DNA of 64,000 bases from Pseudomonas sp. Irchel 3E20 (GCF_900187645.1 NZ_FYEE01000003.1:370552-434551), one strand, 5' to 3'; shown: positions 45,639-55,774, counted from the stretch's first letter. Program-made: numbers and translations. The notes: generated by a model not told the origin, from the letters alone.

Positions 45639-47820
45639 GGGTGGCCGGTGGCCGGTAGCGCTGCTGGTTGATCTCGCGCAGCACCTGGGGCAGGTCAGCC
45701 AGGGCAAGGGGATGGCTGAACAGGTAACCCTGGGCGAAATCGCAGCCGTAGTAGCTGAGGAAGTCGTACTGCGCCTCGGTCTCCACGCCCTCGGTGACCA
45801 CCTGCAAATGCAGGGTGTGGGCCATGACGATAATGGCCTGGACGATTTCCTTGTCCGGGGTGGAGTGGGGAATGTCCTGAATGAACGAACGGTCGATTTT
45901 CAGGGTGTTGAGCGGCAAACGCTTGAGATACGCCAGGGATGAATAACCGGTGCCGAAGTCATCGATCGACAACGACACCCCGAGGGCGCGAATGTGCCGC
46001 AGCAGGTTGAGGGTGTTGGTGATGTTGCCCATCAGCGCGTTTTCGGTGACCTCCAGTTCCAGGCGTGACGGCGCCACGTCGGCGGAGCGCAGGGCGGTGT
46101 CGATCTCGCCGGGCAGTTCTTCGCGGGTCAGGTTCAGGGCCGAGCAGTTCACCGCTACTTTCAGCTCCGGGTAGCCCTGGCGGGACAGGTGGGCGAGGTC
46201 ACGGCACGCGGTGCGCAGCACCCAACTGTCGAGCTCGGCGATCAGGCCGTTGGTTTCGGCGATACCGATAAATCGTTCGGGCACCAGCAAGCCGTGGACC
46301 GGGTGCTGCCAGCGCACCAGGGCCTCAACCTTGCTCACCTGGCCGGTCTTGAGGTTGAAGATTGGCTGGTAATAGAGCACCAGGTCATGGTCGTCGCGCA
46401 GGGCGTTGCGCAATTCCTCCTCCAGTTGCAGTTCCAGGGTGGCTTTGGTTTTCATGCTGGAACTGAAGAAATGCAGGCTGTTGCGCCCCGTGCCCTTGGA
46501 TTGGTACAGCGCCAGGTCGGCGTTTTTCAGCAGCTCTTCGCTGGTTTTACCGTCGTCGGGGAACATGCTGATGCCAATGCTGGTGGTCATCACCATGCGC
46601 CGCCCGGCCAGCTCGATAGGGTCCTTCATCTTTTGCATGATGCGCTGGGCCATGTGCTGGGCTTCGTCGCGCGCATGCACGCTGATAAGGATGCAGAATT
46701 CGTCGCCACCAAAGCGCGCCACCACGTCTTCATGGCTACGGGTGGCGCTTTTGATATGGCTGGCCAGCACCTTGAGCAACGCGTCGCCGGCGTCGTGGCC
46801 GAGGCTGTCGTTGATGCGCTTGAAATGGTCGATATCGAGGAAGATCACCGCCAACATGCCGCCCAAGGTGGTTTTTTCGATGAGTTTCTCGGCGAAGATC
46901 TGATTGAAACCGCGGCGGTTTATTAGGTTGGTCAGGGCGTCGTAATGGGCCACATGCTGCAAGGACACCCGCGCCTGGTCCAGTTGGCTGAGCAAGGCGT
47001 TGACCCGACGCAGGTCGTGCTCCTTGCTTTGCAGCTTCTTGTCGGCCAGGGCCGCGCTGATGCTGCTGCCGATAATCAGCAGGGCGATCACGGCGATACT
47101 CAGGCCCAGTTGGGTGTGGTTGCTTTCGGCCGCCGGCAGTAGCGGCTGCTCGCCGGCCGGCAGCACCAGGCTCAGAGCCCACATGCCGGTCATGTGCATG
47201 CTCAGGATGCCCGCGCCCAGCACCAGGCTGGCGCCGTACTTGAGTAACTGGTGGAACATGCCGCTGCCGTTGCGCAGGTGCCGCGACAGCAGCAGGGCGG
47301 CGACACTGGCGCCGATTGCGATGAGGATCGACAGGCCGAACAGCAGCGGGTTGTAGTAGGGCGTAGCGTTGGAATGCAGGGCGGCCATGCCCACGTAATG
47401 CATGGTGGCGATGCCCAGGCCGATCCACACCGAGGCTTGCAGGTAGCGGCCCAGGCTCAACTGGGTGTGGCTGAGGGTGAGCATGGCCAGGTACGACGCG
47501 ATCAAGGCGATCAGCAACGAGGCGAAAGTGATGGGCAGGGCGTAATGGATTTCGACCGGCGCCTGGAACGCCAGCATGCTGATGAAGTGGGTGGTCCAGA
47601 TCCCGCCGGCCAGGCAAAGCGCCCCGACACAGCGCCAGAGGCTCTGGGACGCGGGTTTCTCCACATGGCTGAGGCGCTCGGCCATGTCCAGCACGGCGAA
47701 GCTGGCGGCGCATGCCACCACATACGCCAGAAGCAGCAGAAAGGGGTTGTGAGTGCAATCGAGAATGACTTGCCCGCTTTCCGGGAGCTGGGTAACGAAT
47801 TGCAAACCAAGCCAATCCAT
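45529..47820 (-). CDS. MHYT-GGDEF-EAL membrane c-di-GMP protein
   Basis: The 763-residue protein has an N-terminal MHYT sensor domain of about seven membrane helices (residues about 15-250), with the motifs THFISM, MHYVGM and MHMTGM that are thought to bind copper or gas. A GGDEF domain (RFGGDEF near 390) and an EAL domain (EALVRW near 525, with DDFGTGYSSLAYLKRLP) follow. Both catalytic motifs are intact, so both diguanylate cyclase and phosphodiesterase activity are possible. P. aeruginosa has two such proteins, MucR and NbdA; I cannot tell which is the orthologue. The start at 47820 is the ATG just before the first helix. Its last 110 bases overlap the dehydrogenase gene on the other strand. 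Confidence 0.92.
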   Translation of the reverse strand: MDWLGLQFVTQLPESGQVILDCTHNPFLLLLAYVVACAASFAVLDMAERLSHVEKPASQSLWRCVGALCLAGGIWTTHFISMLAFQAPVEIHYALPITFASLLIALIASYLAMLTLSHTQLSLGRYLQASVWIGLGIATMHYVGMAALHSNATPYYNPLLFGLSILIAIGASVAALLLSRHLRNGSGMFHQLLKYGASLVLGAGILSMHMTGMWALSLVLPAGEQPLLPAAESNHTQLGLSIAVIALLIIGSSISAALADKKLQSKEHDLRRVNALLSQLDQARVSLQHVAHYDALTNLINRRGFNQIFAEKLIEKTTLGGMLAVIFLDIDHFKRINDSLGHDAGDALLKVLASHIKSATRSHEDVVARFGGDEFCILISVHARDEAQHMAQRIMQKMKDPIELAGRRMVMTTSIGISMFPDDGKTSEELLKNADLALYQSKGTGRNSLHFFSSSMKTKATLELQLEEELRNALRDDHDLVLYYQPIFNLKTGQVSKVEALVRWQHPVHGLLVPERFIGIAETNGLIAELDSWVLRTACRDLAHLSRQGYPELKVAVNCSALNLTREELPGEIDTALRSADVAPSRLELEVTENALMGNITNTLNLLRHIRALGVSLSIDDFGTGYSSLAYLKRLPLNTLKIDRSFIQDIPHSTPDKEIVQAIIVMAHTLHLQVVTEGVETEAQYDFLSYYGCDFAQGYLFSHPLALADLPQVLREINQQRYRPPATLSLLSAARGTDGPGSKDLAPETPDHCANASTGQPIR

Positions 47821-48230
47821 AGCGTGTCCCGTTTGAGAGTCAGCCCGCGCCAGCGCGATCAATACTGGCCAATGGCTGGAGTATAGAAGGCCTTCTGACA
47901 CTGCAAGCGGTAGTGGCATATTAGTGTCAATGATTTTGCGCTGGGCTCAAGATCGATTGGCAATAACCCCATTTGCCTTTGTAGCAAGCAGGCTCGCCCG
48001 CGCTCGGCCACGTAGCGGCCGCAAAAATCCATAGGGCTCCACACCGCCGGGGCGCGCTGCGCAGCCCAGCGCGGGGGCGCCCTCTTCTTACGCGAGGCCG
48101 GGCCATAGCGCGGTATCAGCTTTACGAATCATTACAGACAGCACCCGGCAGGCTGACTAGATTGCGGGTTCCGGGCTGCGGAGTTCATGGCAGTGCAGCC
48201 CCAATAACAACAAAAAAAAGAGACGCCCCC
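47821..48230. other. Divergent intergenic region with a REP fragment
   Basis: The 410 bases lie between the c-di-GMP protein and the MFS gene. A REP-like fragment (GTAGCAAGCAGGCTCGCCCGC) is near 47983, and a GC-rich dyad (GCGCGCTGCGCAGCCCAGCGCG) near 48053. No gene is apparent, and I assign no promoter. Confidence 0.5.
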
Positions 48231-49580
48231 ATGCAGAACTCGAAGCAAGCGTCGAATGCCTGGCGCATTCTGTTCCTGCTGTTCCTTGCGAACCTGTTCA
48301 ACTTCTTCGACCGCACCATCCCGGCCATCATCATCGAGCCGATCCGGATGGAGTGGAGCCTGAGCGACTTCCAGATCGGCATCATCGGCACCGCTTTTAC
48401 CATCGTCTACGCCATCGCCGGGCTACCGCTGGGGCGCATGGCCGACAACGGCTCGCGGGCCAAGTTGATGGGCTGGGGCCTGGCGGCCTGGAGCGGGCTG
48501 ACGGCGGTCAATGGCCTGGTCGGCAGTTTCTGGACTTTCCTGCTGGTACGCATGGGCGTCGGCATCGGCGAAGCCAGCTACGCACCGGCGGCCAACTCGC
48601 TGATCGGCGACCTGTTTCCGGCCCATCGGCGGGCGCGGGCCATGGGCATTTTCATGCTGGGCTTGCCGTTGGGGCTGTTGCTGGCGTTTTTCACCATCGG
48701 CGCGATGGTCAAGGCATTCGATAGCTGGCGCGCACCGTTCTTCATTGCCGCGGTGCCGGGCCTGCTGCTGGCGGTGTTCATGTTCTTCATCAAGGAACCC
48801 AAGCGCGGCGCGGCGGAAACCGTGCAAGTGTCCCAGGAGCGGGTCGAGCGCCCGGTGCGTCGCGTACTGGCGATCCCGACCTTTCTGTGGCTGGTGCTGG
48901 CAGGCCTGACCTTCAACTTCGCCACTTACGCCTGCAACTCGTTCATGGTGCCGATGCTGCAACGCTACTTCCTGCTGCCCTTGCAGGAAGCGGCGGTGGC
49001 CACCGGGGTGATTGTCGGCCTGACCGGCTTGGTGGGCCTGACGCTGGGTGGCTGGGTGGCCGACAAAATCCACCAGCGGGTGGCCAACGGCCGCCTGCTG
49101 TTCGCCGCCGCGAGCATGGTGATCTCCACCCTGGCCACCGCTTGGGCGCTGCACGCCGGGCGCGTCGAGATCGGCGTCTTCGTCGCGGTGTTCAGCGTGG
49201 GCTGGCTGTTCGCCTACAACTTCTATACCTGCGTCTACACCGCGATCCAGGACGTGGTCGAGCCGCGCCTGCGGGCCACGGCCATGGCGCTGTTCTTCGC
49301 CGGCCTGTACCTGCTGGGCGGCGGCTTGGGCCCGGTGGTGGTGGGCGCGCTGTCGGACCACTTTGCCCACACCGCGATGCTGGCCGCGGGTGCTGAGCAA
49401 ATGAGCGAAGCCTTCAAGGCCGTGGGCCTGCACGACGCCATGTACCTGATCCCGGGGGCACTGTTGCTGACCATGGTATTTTTGGTGCTGGCCTCGCGCT
49501 GCTTTGTGCGCGACGCCCAACGCATGAAGGAGGGCATGAGCGCTGCGCCGGTGATGGGGGCGAGGGCGGTAACGGCTTGA
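48231..49580 (+). CDS. MFS transporter, Spinster-like
   Basis: The 449-residue carrier has 12 predicted membrane segments. The start NLFNFFDRTIPAIIIEPI and the GLPLGRMADNGSRAKLM loop (MFS motif A) near residues 73-89 match the Spinster-like branch of the major facilitator superfamily, which moves organic anions, sugars or lipids depending on the member; the substrate here is unknown. An ATG with the AGAGACGCCCCC leader at 48231 gives a normal N-terminus; the frame is open upstream but adds residues without a family match. It is followed by a good terminator. Confidence 0.85.
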   Translation: MQNSKQASNAWRILFLLFLANLFNFFDRTIPAIIIEPIRMEWSLSDFQIGIIGTAFTIVYAIAGLPLGRMADNGSRAKLMGWGLAAWSGLTAVNGLVGSFWTFLLVRMGVGIGEASYAPAANSLIGDLFPAHRRARAMGIFMLGLPLGLLLAFFTIGAMVKAFDSWRAPFFIAAVPGLLLAVFMFFIKEPKRGAAETVQVSQERVERPVRRVLAIPTFLWLVLAGLTFNFATYACNSFMVPMLQRYFLLPLQEAAVATGVIVGLTGLVGLTLGGWVADKIHQRVANGRLLFAAASMVISTLATAWALHAGRVEIGVFVAVFSVGWLFAYNFYTCVYTAIQDVVEPRLRATAMALFFAGLYLLGGGLGPVVVGALSDHFAHTAMLAAGAEQMSEAFKAVGLHDAMYLIPGALLLTMVFLVLASRCFVRDAQRMKEGMSAAPVMGARAVTA

Positions 49581-49612
49581 GCACGCGGCGTGTCAGCCGC
49601 CAGTAATAAATG

Positions 49613-49647
49613 AAAAAGGCCCGCATCACTGCGGGCCTTTTGTTTTT
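49613..49647. terminator. Bidirectional terminator between the MFS gene and rapA
   Basis: AAAAAGGCCCGC and GCGGGCCTTTT pair around ATCACT, followed by GTTTTT, between the convergent stops at 49580 and 49668. Confidence 0.93.
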
Positions 49648-49667
49648 GCGCGGTACAGCGGTAGGGG

Positions 49668-52514
49668 TCAGCCTGCCACCAGCACCCGGATCGCTTCCAG
49701 GCGCAGGGCAGCCTTGTCGAGCATGGCCAGGCCTTGCTCGCGCAATTGGCGCAGGGCCACCAGCTCGCTGTCGCGCACGCTTGGGTTGACGGCTTGCAGC
49801 GCGGTCAGGCGTGCCAGTTCTTCGTCGGTATCGGCCGCCAGGCGACGTTGCGCCTCGGCGACGCGCTCGGCGTGGCGAGGGGTGATTTTCGCTTCGCCGG
49901 CGTTGATCCGTGGCGTCAACTGGTCGCGTTGGGCCTGGATGAACTTGTTGGCGCTGGCCCGTGGAACGCTTTCGAGTTGATCGTTCAGGGTCTCGAACGA
50001 CACGCGCCCCGACAGGTCGTTGCCGTTGGTGTCCAGCAGGCAGCGCAGGGCCGCCGGTGGCAGGTAGCGGCCCAGCTGCAGGGCGCGCGGGGCGACCACT
50101 TCGCTGACGTAGAGCAGTTCCAGCAACACGGTGCCTGGCTTGAGCGCCTTGTTCTTGATGAGCGCGACGGCGGTGTTGCCCATCGAGCCGGACAGCACCA
50201 GGTCCATGCCGCCCTGCACCATGGGGTGTTCCCAGGTGATGAACTGCATGTCCTCGCGCGACAGCGCCTGGTTGCGGTCGTAGGTGATGGTCACGCCTTC
50301 GTCGTCGCCCAGGGGGAAGCTGGCGTCGAGCATTTTTTCGCTGGGCTTGAGGATCAGGGCGTTTTCCGAATGGTCTTCGCTGTCGATGCCGAAGGCGTCG
50401 AACAGGGTTTCCATGTAGATCGGCAGGGCGAACTGGTCGTCCTGCTCGAAAATCGCTTCCACCAGCGCCTCGCCTTCACCGGCGCCGCCGGAGTTGAGTT
50501 CCAGCAAGCGGTCGCGGCCGGTGTGCAGTTCGCTTTCCAGGGCTTCGCGGGCACTGCGGGCCTCGTCGATCAGCGCTTGCCACTGGCCATCATCGGCGTT
50601 TTCCAGCAGCGGCAGCAGGCGCGGGCCGAACTGATGCTGCAAGGCGTTGCCGGTAGGGCAGGTGTTGAGAAACGCGTTGAGGGCCTCGTGATACCACTGG
50701 AACAGGCGCTCTTGCGGGCTGGTTTCCAGGTACGGCACGTGCAGTTCGATGACGTGCTTCTGGCCGATCCGGTCGAGGCGGCCGATGCGTTGCTCCAGCA
50801 GGTCCGGGTGGGAAGGCAGGTCGAACAGCACCAAATGGTGGGCGAATTGGAAGTTGCGGCCTTCGCTGCCGATTTCCGAGCAGATCAGTACCTGGGCGCC
50901 GAATTCTTCATCCGCGAAGTACGCGGCGGCGCGGTCGCGCTCCAGGATGTTCATGCCTTCGTGGAACACCGTGGCCGGAATCCCGGAACGCACACGCAGG
51001 GCGTCCTCCAGGTCCATGGCGGTTTCGGCGTGGGCGCAGATCACCAGGACTTTGGTGCGCTTGAGCATTTTCAGGGTGTCGATCAACCACTCCACGCGCG
51101 GGTCGAAGCGCCACCAGCGTTCTTCTTCGCTGGCGTCCGGCTGGGCCTGGAAGCTGACTTCCGGGTACAGCTCGGCGTGTTCGCCCAGGGGCAGTTCCAG
51201 GTATTCGTCAGGGCAGGGCAGCGGGTACGGGTGCAGTTTGCGCTGGGGGAAACCCTGCACGGCGGCGCGGGTGTTACGGAACAGCACGCGGCCGGTGCCA
51301 TGGCGGTCGAGCAGCTCGCGCACCAGGCGGGCGCTGGCTTCGGTGTCACCGTCATTGACGGCGGTGAGCAGCGCTTCGCCCTCGTTGCCGAGGAAGTCGT
51401 GGATGGTTTTGTGGGCGGCCGGGGAGAGGCGCCCCTGGTCCAGCAGCTCCTGCACGGCTTCGGCCACCGGGCGATAGTTCTCGCTTTCGGCGCGGAAGGC
51501 GTGGAGGTCGTGGAAGCGGTTGGGGTCCAGCAGGCGCAGGCGCGCGAAGTGGCTGTCCTGGCCCAGTTGCTCGGGGGTAGCGGTGAGCAGCAGGATGCCG
51601 GGGATGACTTCGGCCAGTTGCTCGACCAGTGCGTACTGCGGGCTGACCTGGTCTTCGTGCCACACCAGGTGGTGAGCTTCGTCGACCACCATCAGGTCCC
51701 AGCCGGCGGCGAACAGCGCGTCCTGGGCCTTCTCGTCGTCCACCAGCCATTCCAGGGCCACCAGGGCTAACTGAGTGTCCTCGAACGGGTTGCCGGCATC
51801 GCTTTCGATAAAGCGTTCTTCGTCGAACAGCGCCACTTGCAGGTTGAAGCGGCGGCGCATTTCCACCAGCCATTGGTGCTGCAGGTTCTCCGGCACCAGG
51901 ATCAGCACGCGGCTGGCGCGGCCCGAGAGCAACTGGCGATGGATGACCAGGCCGGCCTCGATGGTTTTGCCAAGGCCCACTTCGTCGGCCAGCAGTACCC
52001 GTGGGGCGATTCGGTCGGCCACTTCACGGGCGATGTGCAATTGGTGCGCGATGGGTTGGGCGCGCACGCCCCCCAGGCCCCAGAGCGGCGACTGCAACTG
52101 GCGGCTGGTGTGTTCCAGGGTGTGGTAGCGCAGGGAGAACCACGCCAGCGGGTCGATCTGGCCGGCGAACAGACGGTCGCTGGCCAGGCGGAACTGGATG
52201 AAGTTCGACAGTTGGGTTTCCGGCAGGGTGACCACTTCGTTTTGCGCGTTGAGGCCGTGGTAGACCAGCAGCCCGTCGACATCATCGACTTCGCGCACGG
52301 TCATTTTCCAGCCTTCGAAATGAGTGACCGTATCGCCCGGGGAAAACCTCACACGGGTGAGGGGCGCATTCCGTAGCGCATACTGGCGAGTGTCGCCAGT
52401 GGCCGGGTAGAGCACGGTCAGCAAACGACCGTCCTGTGCCAGAACGGTGCCTAGACCTAGCTCGGCTTCGCTGTCACTGATCCAGCGTTGCCCCGGTTGA
52501 TACTGCTGCGCCAT
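49668..52514 (-). CDS. rapA: RNA polymerase-associated protein RapA (HepA), Swi2/Snf2 ATPase
   Basis: The 948-residue protein has an N-terminal pair of Tudor/SH3-like domains (residues 1-110), then a Snf2-type helicase core with Walker A DEVGLGKT (177-184), DEAH box (277-280), and a C-terminal helicase lobe with [22 protein letters not shown] and [11 protein letters not shown] near 530-580. RapA binds RNA polymerase and helps recycle it after transcription. Length fits the family (about 948-968). It is alone on its strand, with a terminator just downstream shared with the MFS gene. Confidence 0.96.
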   Translation of the reverse strand: MAQQYQPGQRWISDSEAELGLGTVLAQDGRLLTVLYPATGDTRQYALRNAPLTRVRFSPGDTVTHFEGWKMTVREVDDVDGLLVYHGLNAQNEVVTLPETQLSNFIQFRLASDRLFAGQIDPLAWFSLRYHTLEHTSRQLQSPLWGLGGVRAQPIAHQLHIAREVADRIAPRVLLADEVGLGKTIEAGLVIHRQLLSGRASRVLILVPENLQHQWLVEMRRRFNLQVALFDEERFIESDAGNPFEDTQLALVALEWLVDDEKAQDALFAAGWDLMVVDEAHHLVWHEDQVSPQYALVEQLAEVIPGILLLTATPEQLGQDSHFARLRLLDPNRFHDLHAFRAESENYRPVAEAVQELLDQGRLSPAAHKTIHDFLGNEGEALLTAVNDGDTEASARLVRELLDRHGTGRVLFRNTRAAVQGFPQRKLHPYPLPCPDEYLELPLGEHAELYPEVSFQAQPDASEEERWWRFDPRVEWLIDTLKMLKRTKVLVICAHAETAMDLEDALRVRSGIPATVFHEGMNILERDRAAAYFADEEFGAQVLICSEIGSEGRNFQFAHHLVLFDLPSHPDLLEQRIGRLDRIGQKHVIELHVPYLETSPQERLFQWYHEALNAFLNTCPTGNALQHQFGPRLLPLLENADDGQWQALIDEARSAREALESELHTGRDRLLELNSGGAGEGEALVEAIFEQDDQFALPIYMETLFDAFGIDSEDHSENALILKPSEKMLDASFPLGDDEGVTITYDRNQALSREDMQFITWEHPMVQGGMDLVLSGSMGNTAVALIKNKALKPGTVLLELLYVSEVVAPRALQLGRYLPPAALRCLLDTNGNDLSGRVSFETLNDQLESVPRASANKFIQAQRDQLTPRINAGEAKITPRHAERVAEAQRRLAADTDEELARLTALQAVNPSVRDSELVALRQLREQGLAMLDKAALRLEAIRVLVAG

Positions 52515-52744
52515 GCTGCCTGACTCCCGCCATGAAAAAGCCGACTATTCTAGCGGAACGAGGCCTTGAGGCCAAAGGATTAGCGGCGTTTGGGCGTAGA
52601 TAAGTCTCGTCGGGCCGTCGGCCCTTGCGGGTTGTTTGCAGCACATAAGGCACTTATCAGTGCCTATCCGGTCACAAGTTTGCGACCGGCGGCTCAAGTC
52701 GCCGACCGTGCAGCCGACAGCCTGCCCACAGGAGAACAACAATC

Positions 52745-53086
52745 ATGCTGCCACCGATCTTGCCGTTGAGCGTCGTCCCCATCACCTCGCAACAGGACCC
52801 CGTGCGCGTCAAACCGGATATTCCGCCGGTTGTACCGGTGCAACCCGGCTCCAATGAAAGCACCATCGACCTGCAAAAACGCGATGCCGAACAGGCCGCC
52901 TTGCTCCTGCGTGAAGAACAGCAGCGCCGCCAGCAGCGCCAACAGCGCGAGCGCGAGGCCCAGCAAGACCCCGAGGAGCATTTGGCGATCCCGGGCGATG
53001 AACTCAACAGCGACAACACCGTGCCGGTGGCGCCCTTGATGGAAGAGCAACCGCGCCAAGGCCTGTGGGTGGACGTCGAGGTTTGA
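52745..53086 (+). CDS. Conserved-looking proline/glutamine-rich small protein
   Basis: The 113-residue protein has a proline-rich first half (LPPILPLSVVPI, PDIPPVVPVQP) and a Gln/Arg/Glu-rich helical segment (LLREEQQRRQQRQQRERE, residues about 54-71), then an acidic tail. It has no signal peptide or membrane segment. The ATG is preceded by GGAG (about 10 bases). It is compositionally biased, but codon use, ribosome site and a clean stop support a gene. I recall similar small proteins next to rapA in other pseudomonads, without a function. Confidence 0.65.
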   Translation: MLPPILPLSVVPITSQQDPVRVKPDIPPVVPVQPGSNESTIDLQKRDAEQAALLLREEQQRRQQRQQREREAQQDPEEHLAIPGDELNSDNTVPVAPLMEEQPRQGLWVDVEV

Positions 53087-53153
53087 TTTGCGCGCGCGGG
53101 CTCCTTACTCTGGCGCTTGCAACGCCCCTGAATCCGACTGCCAGGCGAGCCTC

Positions 53154-53315
53154 ATGAGCCAAGACGACAACCTGATCGACCTCAATAGCGAACGCACCAA
53201 GCGTATCCATGACCTCAAGGAAAAACGCCTGAACGAAGTGCGCAACGCGTTCGAGCAGGCCATGCCGTTGGGCAAGGCGAAGAAAAAACCGAAGAACAAA
53301 CCGAAAAAACGCTGA
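53154..53315 (+). CDS. Small lysine-rich protein, unknown function
   Basis: The 53-residue protein begins MSQDDNLIDLNSERTKRIHDLKEKR and ends in a basic tail (KAKKKPKNKPKKR). It is helical and charged, with pI well above 10, so it could bind nucleic acid or membranes. The ribosome site is weak (AGGCGAG). The gene ends 144 bases before ccoM. I do not recognise a family. Confidence 0.6.
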   Translation: MSQDDNLIDLNSERTKRIHDLKEKRLNEVRNAFEQAMPLGKAKKKPKNKPKKR

Positions 53316-53380
53316 AACCCCCCGTATTTGTTGATGCACGTCAGTTATTCCCCCTCCTTTGCGCGCTCTTGCGGGCGCCA

Positions 53381-53394
53381 TTGATCCCGGTCAA
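53381..53394 (+). promoter_or_regulatory. Anr/Fnr box upstream of ccoM
   Basis: TTGATCCCGGTCAA fits the Anr/Fnr consensus TTGAT-N4-(A/G)TCAA with both half-sites intact. It lies 66 bases before the ccoM start codon, in the range expected for activation. Anr activates the cbb3-2 oxidase genes under low oxygen in Pseudomonas. Confidence 0.8.
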
Positions 53395-53459
53395 TTTTCT
53401 CCTCCCGCCGATTGGTTAACTTAGCTCCATCGCAACAAGGCGAGCGCAGGAGGCCAGTC

Positions 53460-53576
53460 ATGTTTTTCGATAATGTGGTGATAGCCGGAGTGCTGACAGT
53501 CGGCCTCATGGTTCTGTTTTTTGCAGGGTTTGGATTCTTCATCTGGAAAGACGCAAATAAGCGCAAAAAGCCATAG
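53460..53576 (+). CDS. ccoM: Cytochrome c oxidase subunit CcoM (cbb3 type)
   Basis: The 38-residue single-span protein starts MFFDNVVIAGVLTVGLMVLFFAG and ends in FFIWKDANKRKKP. It matches the small CcoM subunit described for cbb3 oxidases of Pseudomonas stutzeri, which contacts the catalytic subunit and stabilises the complex. It is too short to be found by the usual gene-length limits. The ATG is preceded by AGGAGG (53448-53453) with a 6-base spacing, and an Anr box lies 66 bases upstream, which fits expression when oxygen is low. The main ccoNOQP genes are not in the window. A UUCG-loop terminator follows at 53611. Confidence 0.9.
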   Translation: MFFDNVVIAGVLTVGLMVLFFAGFGFFIWKDANKRKKP

Positions 53577-53610
53577 GTCTTTTCAGTTACACGAGCACGC
53601 AAGGCATTTT

Positions 53611-53637
53611 GGGCAACTTCGGTTGCCCTTTTTTTTG
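53611..53637 (+). terminator. Terminator of ccoM
   Basis: GGGCAAC and GTTGCCC close a stable TTCG loop and are followed by a run of T, about 35 bases past the ccoM stop. Confidence 0.93.
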
Positions 53638-53670
53638 CCCGCAAGAAAGTGCTGGTGGCGCCGACGACTA

Positions 53671-53710
53671 TAAAAAAAGGTGCAACCCTTGCGGGTGCAC
53701 CTTTTTTTGT
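53671..53710. terminator. Terminator between ccoM and the Pit gene
   Basis: An A run, GGTGCAACCC, a TTGC loop, GGGTGCACC (one unpaired A in the left arm), then TTTTTTT; it can act for the minus-strand phosphate transporter ending at 53724, and possibly the plus strand too. Confidence 0.9.
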
Positions 53711-53723
53711 CCTGCGCCTGGAA

Positions 53724-55199
53724 TCAGCTGGCGAGGACTTTCGACGCTGCCCAGAACAAGCCGGCCGACAGGCCGACGGTGGCGGGCAGGGTCAGCACCC
53801 AGGCCAGCAGGATGGTTTTCACCGTGCCGCCTTGCAGGCCGCTTTTGTTGGCAACCATGGTGCCCGCCACGCCAGAAGACAGCACGTGGGTGGTCGATAC
53901 CGGCAGGCTAAAGATGTTGGCCATGGCGATCATGCATGCCGTGGTGATCTGCGCCGACATGCCCTGGGCGTAGGTCATGCCCTGCTTGCCGATCTTCTCG
54001 CCGATGGTCAGCACCACGCGTTTCCAGCCGACCATGGTGCCTAGGCCCAGGGCCAGGGCGACGGCCAGGATGACCCAGAACGGCGCGTATTCGGTGGTGG
54101 CGGTCAAGTCCTTGCGCAGTTTGTCCAGGTCGGACTTCTCACGCGCGGCCAGGCCAGGCAGCTTGCCCACTTTCTTCGCGGTGTCGTCCAGGCAGAGCAG
54201 ATTGCGACGCACTTCGATGCGGCTCTCGGAAGACAGCGAATGGTAGTCAGAAACCCCCTTGAGGGTGCCGAGCAGGGCGGCGATGGTCGGTTCGGTCTGC
54301 TGCGGGTTGCAGCGGAACTTCTCCGGCAGGTCATCCTTGATGTTCTTGCCCAGGGCCAGGAACTCACCCAGCGAATCGCTGTTGCGCTGGTAGAACTGGC
54401 TCAGGTGCAAGGTGGCGTCGCGGGTCCGCTCGATCTGGTAAGTGGTGCTGTTCAGGTCGAGGACGAACTGCGCCGGCACGATGCCTATCAGCACCAGCAT
54501 AATCAGGCCGATGCCTTTCTGGCCGTCGTTGGAACCGTGCACGAAGCTCACGGCCATGGCCGAAATCACCAATACCAGGCGATTCCAGAACGGCGGGTGT
54601 TTCTTGTCGTCGAGTTTGCGGCGCTGGTCCGGGGTTTTGTGCATCTTGGACAGTGGACGCCACCATTTCAGGCCGATCAGCACCAGGGCCGCGACCAGGA
54701 AACCGGCCATGGGCGAGAACACCAGGGACGCGCCGATATCGATGGCTTTCTGCCAATTGACGCCATCGGCCAGGGGAATGTCGTTGATTAACGCATTCGC
54801 CAGGCCCACACCGAGGATCGAACCGATCAGCGTGTGGGAACTGGAGGCCGGGATACCGAAGTACCAGGTGCCCAGGTTCCAGGTGATCGCCGCGGCGAGC
54901 AACGAGAACACCATGGCGAGCCCGTGTCCGGTGTTCACATTGATGAGCAGCTCCACCGGCAACAGGTGGACGATGGCATAGGCCACGCCCACGCCGCCGA
55001 GCAGCACGCCCAGAAAATTGAACACACCGGAAAAGAACACGGCCAGGTGGGGTGGCATGGCTTTGGTGTAGATAACAGTGGCAACCGCGTTAGCGGTGTC
55101 ATGAAAGCCGTTGATGAACTCGAAGGCGAGGACAAAGGCCAGGGCGAGCAAGAGGCTCACAAGCACCCAAGCATCTAGTCCGCTGAATAAATCGATCAT
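53724..55199 (-). CDS. Inorganic phosphate transporter (PitA family)
   Basis: The 491-residue inner-membrane protein has about ten hydrophobic segments with the two PiT signature halves: GFHDTANAVATVIYTKAM near residues 31-48 and FVHGSNDGQKGIG near 217-229. A long hydrophilic loop separates the halves (about residues 245-370). The family imports metal-phosphate with protons at low affinity. It ends at its own terminator; the 374 bases upstream hold no clear gene. Confidence 0.93.
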   Translation of the reverse strand: MIDLFSGLDAWVLVSLLLALAFVLAFEFINGFHDTANAVATVIYTKAMPPHLAVFFSGVFNFLGVLLGGVGVAYAIVHLLPVELLINVNTGHGLAMVFSLLAAAITWNLGTWYFGIPASSSHTLIGSILGVGLANALINDIPLADGVNWQKAIDIGASLVFSPMAGFLVAALVLIGLKWWRPLSKMHKTPDQRRKLDDKKHPPFWNRLVLVISAMAVSFVHGSNDGQKGIGLIMLVLIGIVPAQFVLDLNSTTYQIERTRDATLHLSQFYQRNSDSLGEFLALGKNIKDDLPEKFRCNPQQTEPTIAALLGTLKGVSDYHSLSSESRIEVRRNLLCLDDTAKKVGKLPGLAAREKSDLDKLRKDLTATTEYAPFWVILAVALALGLGTMVGWKRVVLTIGEKIGKQGMTYAQGMSAQITTACMIAMANIFSLPVSTTHVLSSGVAGTMVANKSGLQGGTVKTILLAWVLTLPATVGLSAGLFWAASKVLAS

Positions 55200-55573
55200 G
55201 AAGGTTTTCTGACCCGGTCGTAAGGGGGCGCGATTATGCCAGAAAACCCTGGTAATCGATGCACTAGCTGCTCATCGGTAACATTCTTCAACGAAATATT
55301 TTGTAGGACGATTTTGCCGCTCGGGTTTTCTCAGGGTGAAGCAAGGGTTTGATTTTATTGAGAATGCCATGAGCAGGCAGCGTCTTCGCGGTTGTGCCAA
55401 AGGGTTGAAAGCACTGTACGAAATTTCAGCAAGAAGGCTGCCCGTGACTTTCTACCTCACCCGCGGGGCTAATGAGGTGCCGCTCGCGTATGCCGTGCGG
55501 GGTGACGGTTGACCGCCCGGCCGCAGGTTTTGCCGGCGACGTGGGACGGGGTCAGGAATAGCAGCAGTTGCCG
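55200..55573. other. Intergenic region between the Pit gene and a small minus-strand gene
   Basis: 374 bases. A 47-codon frame on the plus strand (ATG 55369, stop 55510-55512) is open but has no clear ribosome site; I leave it uncalled. Nothing else is recognised. Confidence 0.45.
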
Positions 55574-55774
55574 CTAGGGCTCGTCCGCCTTGAGTTCCTT
55601 TTCCATTTTTTCCAGTTCTTGGGTAAAAGCCTGATCGAGAATGCTGGCGCGTTTACGCCAAGGTTTGCGTTCCGGTTCAGGTTGGGCGGCGTAGGTGGTG
55701 ACTTCCCCGCCGTAAACTTCCTTGTAACGTTGTTCCTGGCGCTCAAGTTCTGCGCGCAGTTCTTCTTTCGTCAC
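55574..55774 (-). CDS. Small charged conserved-looking protein, unknown function
   Basis: The 66-residue protein is predicted to be a charged helix: [19 protein letters not shown], then a basic stretch ([10 protein letters not shown]) and [20 protein letters not shown]. No signal or membrane segment. It could form a coiled coil. Start at 55774 follows GTAATACTGTGACG without a strong ribosome site. I do not recognise a family. Confidence 0.6.
   Translation of the reverse strand: MTKEELRAELERQEQRYKEVYGGEVTTYAAQPEPERKPWRKRASILDQAFTQELEKMEKELKADEP

Noticed and set aside
49734..51770. Open frame of 678 codons on the plus strand inside rapA
   Set aside because: It is antisense to the Snf2 helicase motifs of rapA and has no recognisable domain.
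55369..55512. 47-codon plus-strand frame between the Pit gene and a small gene
   Set aside because: It is open, but I see no ribosome site, domain or partner to support it.
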